Below are positions 46,292 through 55,420 of a stretch of 64,000 bases of DNA, one piece after another. The position numbers were made by a program, and so were the translations under genes. A model generated the notes under the pieces. It worked only from the letters and a program-made list of their open reading frames with translations. It was not told the DNA's origin and ran no database searches. The stretch spans positions 25,778,501-25,842,500 of the forward strand of contig NC_071353.1 of the NCBI RefSeq assembly GCF_943734655.1, written 5' to 3'. The DNA is from Sabethes cyaneus. Lineage: Eukaryota; Arthropoda; Insecta; Diptera; Culicidae. Every line of letters begins with the position of its first letter. The stretch's first letter is position 1.

Positions 46292-47545
46292 GTTCAGGTC
46301 AGACTCGATTAAATAGACTCGGTTAAAAACAGACTCAATTATATATTATTCGATTATATACAATTTTGGACTTGATTCTATATAATCCAAAAAAATTGCA
46401 CCGATTTTGTTAAAGCTCACTCTATTTTTTTATTTTTTGAAAATAATTAAACCGATAATTTTTTATTTGGCCCCTAGGGTGGCCCTTTCTGAATTCGGGT
46501 GGTTGCAAAAAATGCGATTATTACCTACCTCCCTTCATAACTTTTGAACCACTGAACCGATTTAAAGCGTTGATGCAGCAAATGAAATGTATTTTAATGG
46601 GCTTTCTAGAACAAAATATTGAGGTAGGAAGGTAGGTCTAAATCGTGTTTTTTTGGACCACCTTAACTCAGAAAAGGCCACCTTAGGCGCCAAATAAAGA
46701 AATACGAGTCTGATTATCCCTCTAACGGGTAAGGCCGTCTGTAGACGGCCTTCGCTTTTGGAGCTCCAGAGCCGCATACGAAATTTGTTTGAATTGACAA
46801 CATGCAAAATGTGTTCAGAACAGATTTCTTGACATTTTGATATTAATACCACAACATTCTGACTATGCATTCAAAAGTTATCATTTTGCAAAAACAAAAA
46901 TTCCGAAAAATTTCGAAAATAATTAATGCGCGAATATTTCCTTTTTTACTTTTGATGAAATAGCACATCTTGAACAAACTGATTGACCTTAAGATTTTTC
47001 TATGAGTAAATTTCATGATTTATATCAATTTTGTAATGTATTTGAATTGAAAAAATATCTGGGTAGAGCGTTAGACATGAAAAACGAACAAGAGAAATTG
47101 GACTTTTTCTAACCTGGCGCTCGTCCAGATAATTATTTTTGCTTGAAAATCAGAACTTAAGGTTCTTTTGAGGGTACTTTCATGATAAAACAGTCATTAG
47201 CTTGATCGCATCGTTTTTACGATGTTGCCCGTTAGAGGGTTATTTTCAAAAAGAAAAAAGTACAGCGAGTTTGAATAAAATCGGGTTAATTTTTTTTTGA
47301 TAGTACTTTTCTGCAGAATTGTTGTATGCTCATGTTCATTTTTAATGTAAGAAAGGTATTTTCTGCCTTTGAGGTGAGAGCCAAAAATAAAATTTTTCTT
47401 TTACATTTAAAAAAACGCAAAACTATGTATATAAAACATTGAAAAAAAATTTCTTGATTCCATTATATAGAGGATTCGATTATATAGAGGATTCGATTAT
47501 ATGCAGTGAAAAATTTTTGGCGACTCTATATAACCTGTACCTCCG
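46292..47545. mobile_element. AT-rich element with TATATAGAGTCG-type subterminal repeats
   Basis: The left side has CAGGTCAGACTCGATTAAAT and repeated GATTATATA motifs. The right side, inverted, has CAGGTTATATAGAGTCGCC followed by TATAATCGAATCCTCTATAT in tandem. TA follows the right end, but no TA precedes the left, so the left end may be damaged. A TTAA-type MITE (46718-47239) is nested inside. No coding sequence. Boundaries are approximate. Confidence 0.45.
46718..47239. mobile_element. piggyBac-like MITE, CCCTCTAACGGG termini
   Basis: The left end is CCCTCTAACGGGTAAGG and the inverted right end CCCTCTAACGGGCAACA. TTAT flanks at 46714-46717 and 47240-47243, one change from the piggyBac TTAA. 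CTGTAGACGGCCTTCGC lies just inside the left end. A homologous copy in opposite orientation lies at 51681-52144. The 522-bp body encodes nothing. Confidence 0.8.
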
Positions 47546-47908
47546 ACCTGTATTATCTTATTACCCTTGATTAAAAGACCCAGCTAGCACCAAATCGTAC
47601 ATCAATAACCGAAAATTGATAACGTAAATAACTTCAAAAATTTGAAACCGTAACTAAAGCCTAACAAAGTCCGCCCAAGTTGATTTTCAGTCGTATATAA
47701 CTCGTATTCAGCACAGAATCGGAAGGTAATACAGAGAGTTGGGCTTAATCGGATATTGTCGTATATAATTATTTATATCGACTAAATGCGTATGCTTTTT
47801 CCTCATCACGTATATCGCCTCCAAAATAGCACGGATATGCCAATTTTGCGCATCAAATACGACTATATACATGCTAAATATATGTACTTAATGCAGATTT
47901 TTAACTTT
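47546..47908. other. AT-rich spacer
   Basis: No gene, terminus or RNA recognised. Confidence 0.4.
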
Positions 47909-48030
47909 TATAACGGGTGACAACTAAAATTTTGGAATTTTTTTCTCAAGCTGTCAAAAAAAGACAAAGATACATGAAGAAAATCTGATTCACCGAAATT
48001 AAAGATACATTATCCACTGTTGAAAAAAAA

Positions 48031-48700
48031 TTAGTGTACATTTGAAAACGGTCCGTAATCGGCTATTTGGCGAAGCTTCTGTATGATGTCTGAATAAGAC
48101 CGTTGTACAGCCGTCATGTCAACTTTGCGAATGCATCTCTTGATTCTACCAATCAACTTTTTGCAACTCGTGGCTCTCCAGTTATTTTTGTACACCAAGG
48201 AATTCGAAATCCTGAAGAAATCTTCGGTGGGCGCACTGAGACAGATTTGTCGGGTCGTGGTTTTTGGGTACAAATGGGATCGAATGGGTATTCAGGAAGG
48301 ATTGTGTTTTTTGGCGTAATGCGATGATCTATCTGGCCAAAACACGTATTGTCCATCTGAATGATGTTTTTGTAGAAACAGAATCAAAATTTTCTTCAAT
48401 CATTCGTCTGGCACATCTTAATTGATAGCCAAACCACAGGGCTAGTTTTTGAAGGCACCAGAAAGATAACGATGTCCTTTTGCGTCCATAATTTTGGTTG
48501 GTCTTCCACTACCTTGCTTGCGACAAGTTGTTGGGCATCTTAAGATATGGTAAACAGTCGAAGCCGCAACATATTCACTTTTTAAATGTTATACCGTATA
48601 CTTTTTGCCGAGATTTCTGTGGCAGTTCGTAGAAGTGTACAACGTGCTCCCGAAATGCTTCTTATTTCGACGTCATTTTAAGCAAAACAAGACAAACATA
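48031..48700 (-). pseudogene. ITmD37E-like transposase, degraded
   Basis: The frame ending at 48031 gives LSAPTEDFFRISNSLVYKNN, then WRATSCKKLIGRIKRCIRKV and SYSDIIQKLRQIADYGPFSN. This corresponds to the transposase C-terminus, where the family has RPIE.FW..L followed by basic helices. A shifted frame upstream (48356-48153) gives MDNTCFGQIDHRITPKNTIL, from the DNA-cleaving core (catalytic acidic triad expected; not all three residues readable). Frameshifts make it inactive. The enzyme would cut and reinsert the element at TA sites. Confidence 0.75.
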
Positions 48701-48734
48701 AACAAAACAAAAAAATATTGACAAAAAGAGGAGA

Positions 48735-48746
48735 GGGAGAGAGAGA

Positions 48747-48842
<96 letters not shown>
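48735..48842 (+). repeat. (GA)n microsatellite
   Basis: About 108 bp of nearly pure GA with two GATA interruptions at its left end. It creates artificial Leu-Ser or Arg-Glu frames and lies inside the Tc1/mariner copy. Confidence 0.97.
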
Positions 48843-48845
<3 letters not shown>

Positions 48846-48941
48846 AACGCATACATACTCCTCCCATTTCTCTCTGAGCTCATTTGTTGCTGAGTATAGG
48901 GGCCTCAAAAAAAATCCAAATTTTTGGTGGCACCCGTTATA

Positions 48942-50095
48942 CACCCGTTGGGTACGCGTTATAGTTATAAGGGTCATCTTCGTTACCAAACAATTGAATT
49001 CAGAAATGAATGCACCGAAAACTTTGCTTATGCTGAATAACTCAACTTAATCGAATGCATTTTAGACAAACCTGTAAACTCTACATGAAAAATTCATGTG
49101 GCCATCAGTTATTCATTTTGCTTTGAGTTGCAAATAAAATTTTCAAAAAGTGCAACATGCAACGTTGATTAGCTAGGCAAATTATTCAAAACTACAAGGT
49201 TTCATTGAACTCTGAGATAGTACTGTAGAGGTAGTTAAGAGTTGACTCAAATAGCGCAAATAATGTTTTCTTCAGAATGAAGTTATTTGAATCCCCTTTG
49301 TTCCGATATTCATGCACTTCGAAAACAAAACGATTAAATCACTAGCACGCAGTGCAATATAAATAGAAAATTCTAATCAAGTAAGTAGTCAGATAAACAC
49401 AAACCATTACCAGGCCAGGCCGGGGGTGTACAGAAACAACCACAATCGCGTGTATGTTATGGCTGCATGTCGGAATGTTGACACGTATGCGATCGACCTG
49501 TTAGCTGCCGGTGAGTTGTCTACTAAGAAGTAACGACTTTAAAAACAAGTCGATAAAAATAATGGCTTATGTTAGACGTGCCGCAAGGGACGAAAAATAG
49601 TGACAAGGATGACTAGTTAAATGTATCACAATAAAACACAGAATTGTTTGGCAAAATACTAACTAAACAGTGCTAGACAACGAACTCCAAGTACTGTTGT
49701 TCGTGTATAATCTTAACATGAGCAGACTGCACTTTTGTTTTTATTATTTATACCTGAAATTTATTTATTCTGCTGGATATGGAAAACAAACTAAGTCATT
49801 CAAATAAACCATGATTGACATGACAGAGCTGAAAAATGTTTTCTCAAACCTGATGTTTTCAATGTAATTTTTCTTAACGATTAGCTAGCTTATGACGTCA
49901 GCAACCATTTCATGCGAAAAAGACCACTTCATGCGAGAAAGATGCGTTCAGTGGCATTTGCGTGGTCGTGATAAGTGTAGCCAGAATTTATCGTAGTTTT
50001 TTATTAGTATAGTTCTCTTTGATTTGGAACAAAGAGTACTGTCGTCTTACTAGAAACTTTTGAGGGCACCAAAAAAGACCACGCTATAAACGTTT
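48942..50095. other. No recognised gene
   Basis: AT-rich. GTACGCGTTATAGTTATAA beside the transposon may be an older insertion scar. Nothing else could be assigned. Confidence 0.4.
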
Positions 50096-50224
50096 TGCCT
50101 TTCTACTATATAAATATATAGTATAAAGGTATAGAAATCACTTGGAAAACCGGAAATGGAAAGAAGGTCCTGCGGGCCGAATGTCATATACCATTCGACT
50201 CAGTTTCGAAAACTGAGCATTTTC

Positions 50225-50236
50225 TGTGTGTGTGTA

Positions 50237-50280
<44 letters not shown>

Positions 50281-50295
50281 TGTGTGTGTATGTGA
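50225..50295 (+). repeat. (TG)n microsatellite with TATG interruptions
   Basis: TG dinucleotides interrupted by TATG. It lies at the same relative place in the repeat family as the TG run at 35821-35845. Confidence 0.95.
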
Positions 50296-50842
50296 CGCTT
50301 TTAATCTCACTCACTTTTCTCGGAGATGGCTGGACCGATTTTAATGTTCTTAGTGTCAAATGAAAGGTCTAGGTGTCCCATTGGTCGCTATTGAATTTCA
50401 TACTGATCGGACTTTTAGTTCAAAAGTTATGTATAAAAATACGAAAAATATGGGACTTCATTATCTCATAGGTCTCTTAACCGATTTGAACAAAATTGAT
50501 TGCATATGAAAGAGGAGCCTTGCAAACCCTTAACTTCCAAATTTCATGACGATTGGACTTGTAGTTTGAAAGTTACATAAAGAAATGTGAAAAAATAGTA
50601 TTTAAAACATATTTATGTAACATATAAGCATTAATTTAATGAAAAACATCTCACATTTTATGATTATTTGAAAATTACTGCTGAGATCTATCAAACGAAA
50701 CCGAGTTATTTAAAATCGGACGCTTCATTCAAAAGTTATTCAAACTTTAACACTTAAGTACCGTATATTAAACCGTTAAAACGTGTGAAATCAAAACATA
50801 TCAATCAAATGTTGATTGTATTCAATGTATGAGATGTGTGTG

Positions 50843-50950
50843 ATGTATGTGTGTATGTATGTATGTATGTATGTATGTATGTATGTATGTATGTATGTAT
50901 GTATGTATGTATGTATGTATGTATGTATGTATGTATGTATGTATGTATGT
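50843..50950 (+). repeat. (GTAT)n microsatellite
   Basis: Roughly 27 nearly perfect copies of a tetranucleotide, preceded by a GTGTGATG-rich lead-in. Confidence 0.97.
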
Positions 50951-51060
50951 GATGACAATTTGCAATTTTAAAATTTGCAATGAAATTCAAGAAAAGTGAG
51001 AAACATGTCAATTGTCTGAAGTTTTTGAAGCCTCTTAGTGGAATACGAACTCTGAAATTA

Positions 51061-51239
51061 AAGAAAAGAAAAAACTTTTACCGACTAAATTCCACTGTTT
51101 AATATTTATTCGCGACAGATACGTATACGCTTTGAAATAAGACACTGATGAAGCCTGCACGTCGTAGGTGAACTACGTATCTGTTGCAAATAAATATTAA
51201 ATAGTGGGATTCAATCGAAAAGTTTTTTCTTTTCTTTGA
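51061..51239. mobile_element. Short foldback element, about 75-bp arms
   Basis: AAAGAAAAGAAAAAACTTTT and TTTAATATTTATTCGCGACA then GATACGTA on the left are repeated in inverse on the right (TACGTATCTGTTGCAAATAA, ACTTTTC...TTTTTTCTTTTCTTT). About 25 bp separate the arms. Flanks are not informative. It sits inside the 50098-52457 repeat. Confidence 0.75.
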
Positions 51240-51680
51240 TTTCAGATTTCAATTGTCATTTTCTTCACTTGCTGTTACTCAGAATTGTACAAGAAAAGCA
51301 AAAAGCGAAGAAAAGCAGTTTATTTAAGCATGTAGGTATAGTGGTGTATAGAATCAAAAATACTAGTGAGTTGATTTTTCCAAATAAATTTGTACAAATT
51401 CCAAACAAATTCTGCACATCAATAGATGCTCTTTTCAATCAATAGATACTAGAGCTTGAAATGAAAAATAGGAAGTAAACGTTGCACGGTAGAAATTTTG
51501 TAAGATTTGTTTTCGTTAGTGACATTTTAAAGGACAGATGTCTTATGTCATGTATCATGTTTTAATAAATAAATCAAAAAAAGACAAGCACTGGGAATCA
51601 TATCGGTCGTATTTCCCATTCTCAAGCATGTTTATGGCGCAGCTTTTGCACTATTTTTCGACCTCATCTTGTTTTCCTAA

Positions 51681-52144
51681 CCCTCTAACATTGTAAAAAC
51701 GATGCGATCAAGCTAATGACTATCTTTTCATGAAAGTACATTCAAAAGAAGCTTAAGTTTTGATTTTAATGCAAAAATAATTATCTGAAGGAGTTCTAGC
51801 TAAGAAATAGTTCCATTTCTCGTTTCCATATCCATATCCATATCGTTTCCAGTAATTTTTTTCTAATTCAGATATATTGCAAAATTGAAGCCAAGCAAAC
51901 CAATAGTAAAATTTTGAGATCAATCATTTTGTTGTAGATATCCTTTTTCTTCAAAAGCGAAATATAATAATAATTTTTCTGAACTCTTGTTTTTCAAAGA
52001 TGCTAACTTTTGAATGCATGGTATTAATATCAAAATATCAAAAAATCTGCTATGAACAAATACTTCATATTATCAATTCAAAACAAGTTTCGTATGTGGC
52101 TCTGAAGCCCGAAAGTTAAGGCCGTCTGTAGACCCGTTAGAGGG
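51681..52144. mobile_element. piggyBac-like MITE, inverted relative to 46718-47239
   Basis: Starts CCCTCTAACATTGTAAAAAC and ends CCGTTAGAGGG. CTAA precedes it and TTAA follows (52145-52148). The interior shares GATGCGATCAAGCTAATGAC, TTTTGAATGCATGGTATTAA and GGCCGTCTGTAGAC with the other copy in reverse order. Diverged by many point changes, so older. Confidence 0.8.
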
Positions 52145-52499
52145 TTAATTTCTAATTTTCTATACATATTCATTCAAGTCTGTAAAAATTATCTTTTGTG
52201 TTTACATTATTTTTCTATAAATATTATAAAACTAAATAAGGTGTTCATCAAGTAACGTAAATGACGCTTACATGTATTTACGCACTCAAGGAAAGAAAAT
52301 ATAATTATTCTACACAATACGTTGTGAATTTTACTGGCAAATAAGGATTTTGAGGAATACGGAACGGATATTTTAAAATATAGTCTAATATAACATCTAT
52401 ACATCTACAATTAAGTTCCTGAGAAATTAAATAATGATTATTGTGGCAGTAGAAAGGCTAGGTCACGCCGCTAGGTGGATTAATTCGGGTTTTTTTTTC

Positions 52500-53469
52500 A
52501 ATCTCTTACACTCAACGCTGTCTTTTTGCGTAGAACCAATTAGACAAGCAGCACAGTTAGCACGCATCTAAGAATACAGCATAATTTTCACGTCGGTACT
52601 GTCGTAATTGATAGCAACTACACCGACTCGAGTATAGGTCAGCCAACGCCATGTACCTAGCTAGGCTTCGAATTATAGACGCTAGGCTACAAAGCTCCGA
52701 TTGCAGTATTAATGGTGAATAATTTAGTAAGCAAATGATACAAGTAACGAACAGCTTAGGTTGTTCCCATCAAAACACTATAAGTAAACGTGAGGCTCGC
52801 CGTATAACGTCGCATGCAGTATGCAGCCGAACTTAACTCAGTATGTTCCTATGTGAAAATTCGTCGTTATTATCAAAATTCAAATTAGATTATACTAAGC
52901 ATACTTAATTTGTTGAAAGTGAAAAAAAAGTTACCACCAGTAAAAATACCAAAAACTAGAACGCGCTGTACGTTTGTTAAAACGTAAGCCTTATGTTTTT
53001 ATCCCTCTCTGCTCGGGACATTACTTTAACCATCGAGCTAAGTTGTCAGCTAGTACATTCAAATGAAACCCGCTCATCGTGATAAGAATCCACTTGTTAC
53101 GTACTCATTTGCTTACCACACAATAAACGCTTTATAATCGAATACAAATGAAAAGTATGTACTACCTATTCCGACGAATTGTGTTTGTTTTGCCTTGCCT
53201 TGCCATACAGCTGAGCTCGCCAATCGTACAGAAATGGACGGAAAAAGTCAAAGCTCGTGAGATTGTGCTGATACGTTGATATTGTTGCAGTTAAGGCTTC
53301 ACATCGAAATCGCATTTGTGTTAATTAAACGTTTGAAGGTAAAAGCAAACTGCCTGCACCGATTGTAGTGACCTGTAGTGGAACCTTCAGAAGCAAAATA
53401 TTGTGTGAGGAATTATTCATCGGGTGCTGCTGCAGTTCAGGACCTTTACTCGGTGCGCAGTAAGGTGCA
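52500..53469 (+). other. Upstream region and probable 5' UTR of the 53.47-kb exon
   Basis: 52500-53180 has no recognised feature. From about 53180 (TGCCTTGCCTTGCCATACAG) complexity rises. An acceptor-like GATATTGTTGCAG|TTAAGG lies near 53292. The leader then runs to the ATG at 53470. A transcription start could not be fixed. Confidence 0.35.
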
Positions 53470-53821
53470 ATGGTAGACGCAGTGCGCGATCCGATAACCG
53501 ATCACTTCGGGCGTCAGTTATTGCATTGGATCGTTGGCTATTCGTCCGCCTGGTACTCCACGTTGAGTGGATCGGAGTTTATCGATAATTTTAAAAAGCT
53601 CGACGCCGGTGCATCGATCCTCGAGCAAGGCCTGATCGCAGCTGGCGACGACGACAACGACGATAGTGGTTTATCTGACCGACAAAACGCAAGCGGCCGA
53701 TCTCGCGCTCGCGGCTGGCGGTTCATTCGGCGGGACGATCCGATCGTCGAGTACGGACGGAGGAACTACGAGAATCTGATGCTGGTGGATATTATGGAAA
53801 ACTGCGAGGAAGGAATACCAG
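53470..53821 (+). CDS. First coding exon of an unidentified gene
   Basis: ATG at 53470 has a good context (GTGCAATGG, G at -3 and +4). The frame runs 117 codons to a consensus donor CCAG|GTGAGT at 53821/53822. The protein starts MVDAVRDPITDHFGRQLLHW and continues SSAWYSTLSGSEFIDNFKKL, an acidic patch (AAGDDDNDDSGLSD), a basic stretch (SGRSRARGWRFIRR) and YENLMLVDIMENCEEGIPG. Codon use and GC content stand out from the AT-rich flanks. No signal peptide or membrane helix. I do not recognise the family. The next exon is not in the nearby sequence and may lie beyond repeats or beyond the window. Confidence 0.7.
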
Positions 53822-54540
53822 GTGAGTAGTCTAATGGTAGCGACGATTGTGTAACATTTTTTTCGAGCAGAACTACTGGCAGCGCAGTGCTTTTATTTGC
53901 ATAAACATTTATGTCAAACAATTTTGTTAACACAAATAAATCTAATAAACTCAAGTGTGAGAAGTTTTTACAATCATATCAATTTGTAACAAAACGAAAA
54001 GAATTTGAATTTGTAAAGCAACAGCAACTTTATCTAGTTTACACTAAATATTTTTTTAATAGACGGTTTAATGTCAGAAATATCAACTAAAGAGCTCTTA
54101 CTGATGGGCTGACAGCAGATTTTAGTAAGTCAAAATAAAATATCCCGGAGGAGGGGTATACAAACACTTGAACCAGTTGAACGATCCTTTAAGTCGGACT
54201 ATAAATCGTTCAGTTAATCGTTCCGCGCGGTAAATGATAATCCTCACCCGCGGTCAACAAGTCACCTGTCAGGGTTTCATAACGGTTGGCAATGGCAGTT
54301 AACGTTTTGGTCGTTCTCATTTTCCCAAAAGGTAGGTACAATCTAATCACTAGTGGCAAAACACTGGATATGGACTGACTCACAGGCCGAGCTTAAGTTG
54401 TGAAGGCTACTTAGTGCCAATAGTGTCGTAATCCTGATCCTAGAATGGAAACTCAATTTTTCTGCCGAACTATATGAAATAATAGCGCTGCAGTGTTCGA
54501 GAAAGAAATTTTGCATTATATAAAACGTTTCTTTCGGTGT
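53822..54540 (+). other. Start of the intron after the 53.47-kb exon
   Basis: AT-rich. A possible short exon-like run (ATGGCAGTTAACGTTTTGGT, then CCCAAAAG|GTAGGT near 54333) was seen but has no supporting acceptor. No gene recognised. Confidence 0.4.
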
Positions 54541-54544
54541 AATT

Positions 54545-54690
54545 AATGGTTAAGGTGGACCAGATTGCCTCCCAACTGGCTTCGAGGCACGACACCGGTC
54601 TAACACGCCAGTCATTGCATGCTCGAGTCTCGACTGGAGGTCAATAACTAAACTGTCTCGTAGCACTAGCCCCGTGATTGTCATGTGCTC
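54545..54690 (+). mobile_element. Feilai-like SINE fragment, plus orientation
   Basis: GGCTTCGAGGCACGACACCG, GTCTAACACGCCAGTCATTG, CATGCTCGAGTCTCGACTGG (degenerate B box) and TAGCACTAGCCCCGTGATTG occur in the same order as in the SINE at 21573-21785. The head is diverged and no tail is clear, so this is an older, truncated copy. Confidence 0.6.
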
Positions 54691-55420
54691 AAACAACTAA
54701 CTTCGAAATTATTTGAAATCGGATTGAGTTTTCCATATTTTTCAATCATAACTTTTCTCCCAAAGAAGCAACTTCGAGTTCGAGAATAAAGATAATCTCC
54801 GAGAAAAATAAAAATAGAGAAATTTATGCCGCACAAATTGGTTTTCCAAATATTGAATGAGTATTTAAATGCATTGTATCATAGAAAATAACACAGACCC
54901 AGACAGCTTGCCTGATCTACAACAAAGTAGTTTGAAATTTTTGAGCAAACGATTGAGACTGAGCTCTACGAAGATACTTTTGGAATCTTTCTCATCTTAC
55001 GAAACAGGAGTTCAAGAAACTAAACAGATTTCTGTACCAACGATATGTTCTCCGTACGCAGTCCTCACAGTCATCATCATCGCTGTGCAAAAATCCAAAG
55101 CGATTTTAGTATTCTGTACATTTTAAGAAGAAGGGAGCTGGTCTGCCTGTATTTTTTCGTTTTGGGGAACAAATCGCTAACTCTGAAAACTCTGAAAGTT
55201 CGATCTTTTTGTCTAACACTTTCAGAACTCGTTCACCTCAGGTCGACATTGCCATCAACGATTGTCCTAATAATAATTGAGTTTCGCTCATTTCACATTA
55301 GTGAACGCATCGTCATGTTCAAAAGTTAAAGCTTCCATATGCTACTGGTCAAGATGTTATTCCAGCGTCAATTCTGAAGTTTACTTTACTTTACTTTACT
55401 TTAATGGCTTTACTTAACTT
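54691..55420. other. AT-rich spacer with a short TTTAC repeat
   Basis: Open frames at 54869-55126 and 55045-55329 have no recognisable motif. A (TTTAC)n run at 55379-55402 lies just before the lineage B retroelement. Confidence 0.4.

Larger units (their letters stand above)
47911..48939 (-). mobile_element. Tc1/mariner-group (ITmD37E-like) transposon copy
   Basis: The left terminus TAACGGGTGACAACTAAAAT and the inverted right terminus TAACGGGTGCCACCAAAAAT match well, and both continue to TTTGGA(A)TTTTTTT. TA flanks at 47909-47910 and 48940-48941. The body encodes a degraded transposase on the minus strand. A long (GA)n expansion lies near the 5' end of the transposase region. At 1029 bp it is shorter than usual for a full-length autonomous copy. 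Confidence 0.85.
50098..52457 (+). mobile_element. Second copy of the hairpin-ended repeat family, with nested elements
   Basis: CCTTTCTACT at 50098-50107 pairs with AGTAGAAAGG at 52448-52457. The left end is a palindrome (CTACTATATAAATATATAGT). It shares with 35704-37644 the order palindrome, GGTCC(T)GCGGGCC with CATATACCATTC, TG microsatellite, GAGATGGCTGGACCGATTTT, and the downstream GCTAGGTGGATTAA. A foldback element (51061-51239) and a piggyBac-like MITE (51681-52144) are nested in it. No coding capacity. Confidence 0.6.

Noticed and set aside
48662..48989. Leu-Ser repeat protein frames
   Set aside because: Produced by the (GA)n microsatellite.
50138..51011. Thr-His and Tyr-Ile-His-Thr repeat frames
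   Set aside because: Produced by TG and GTAT microsatellites.
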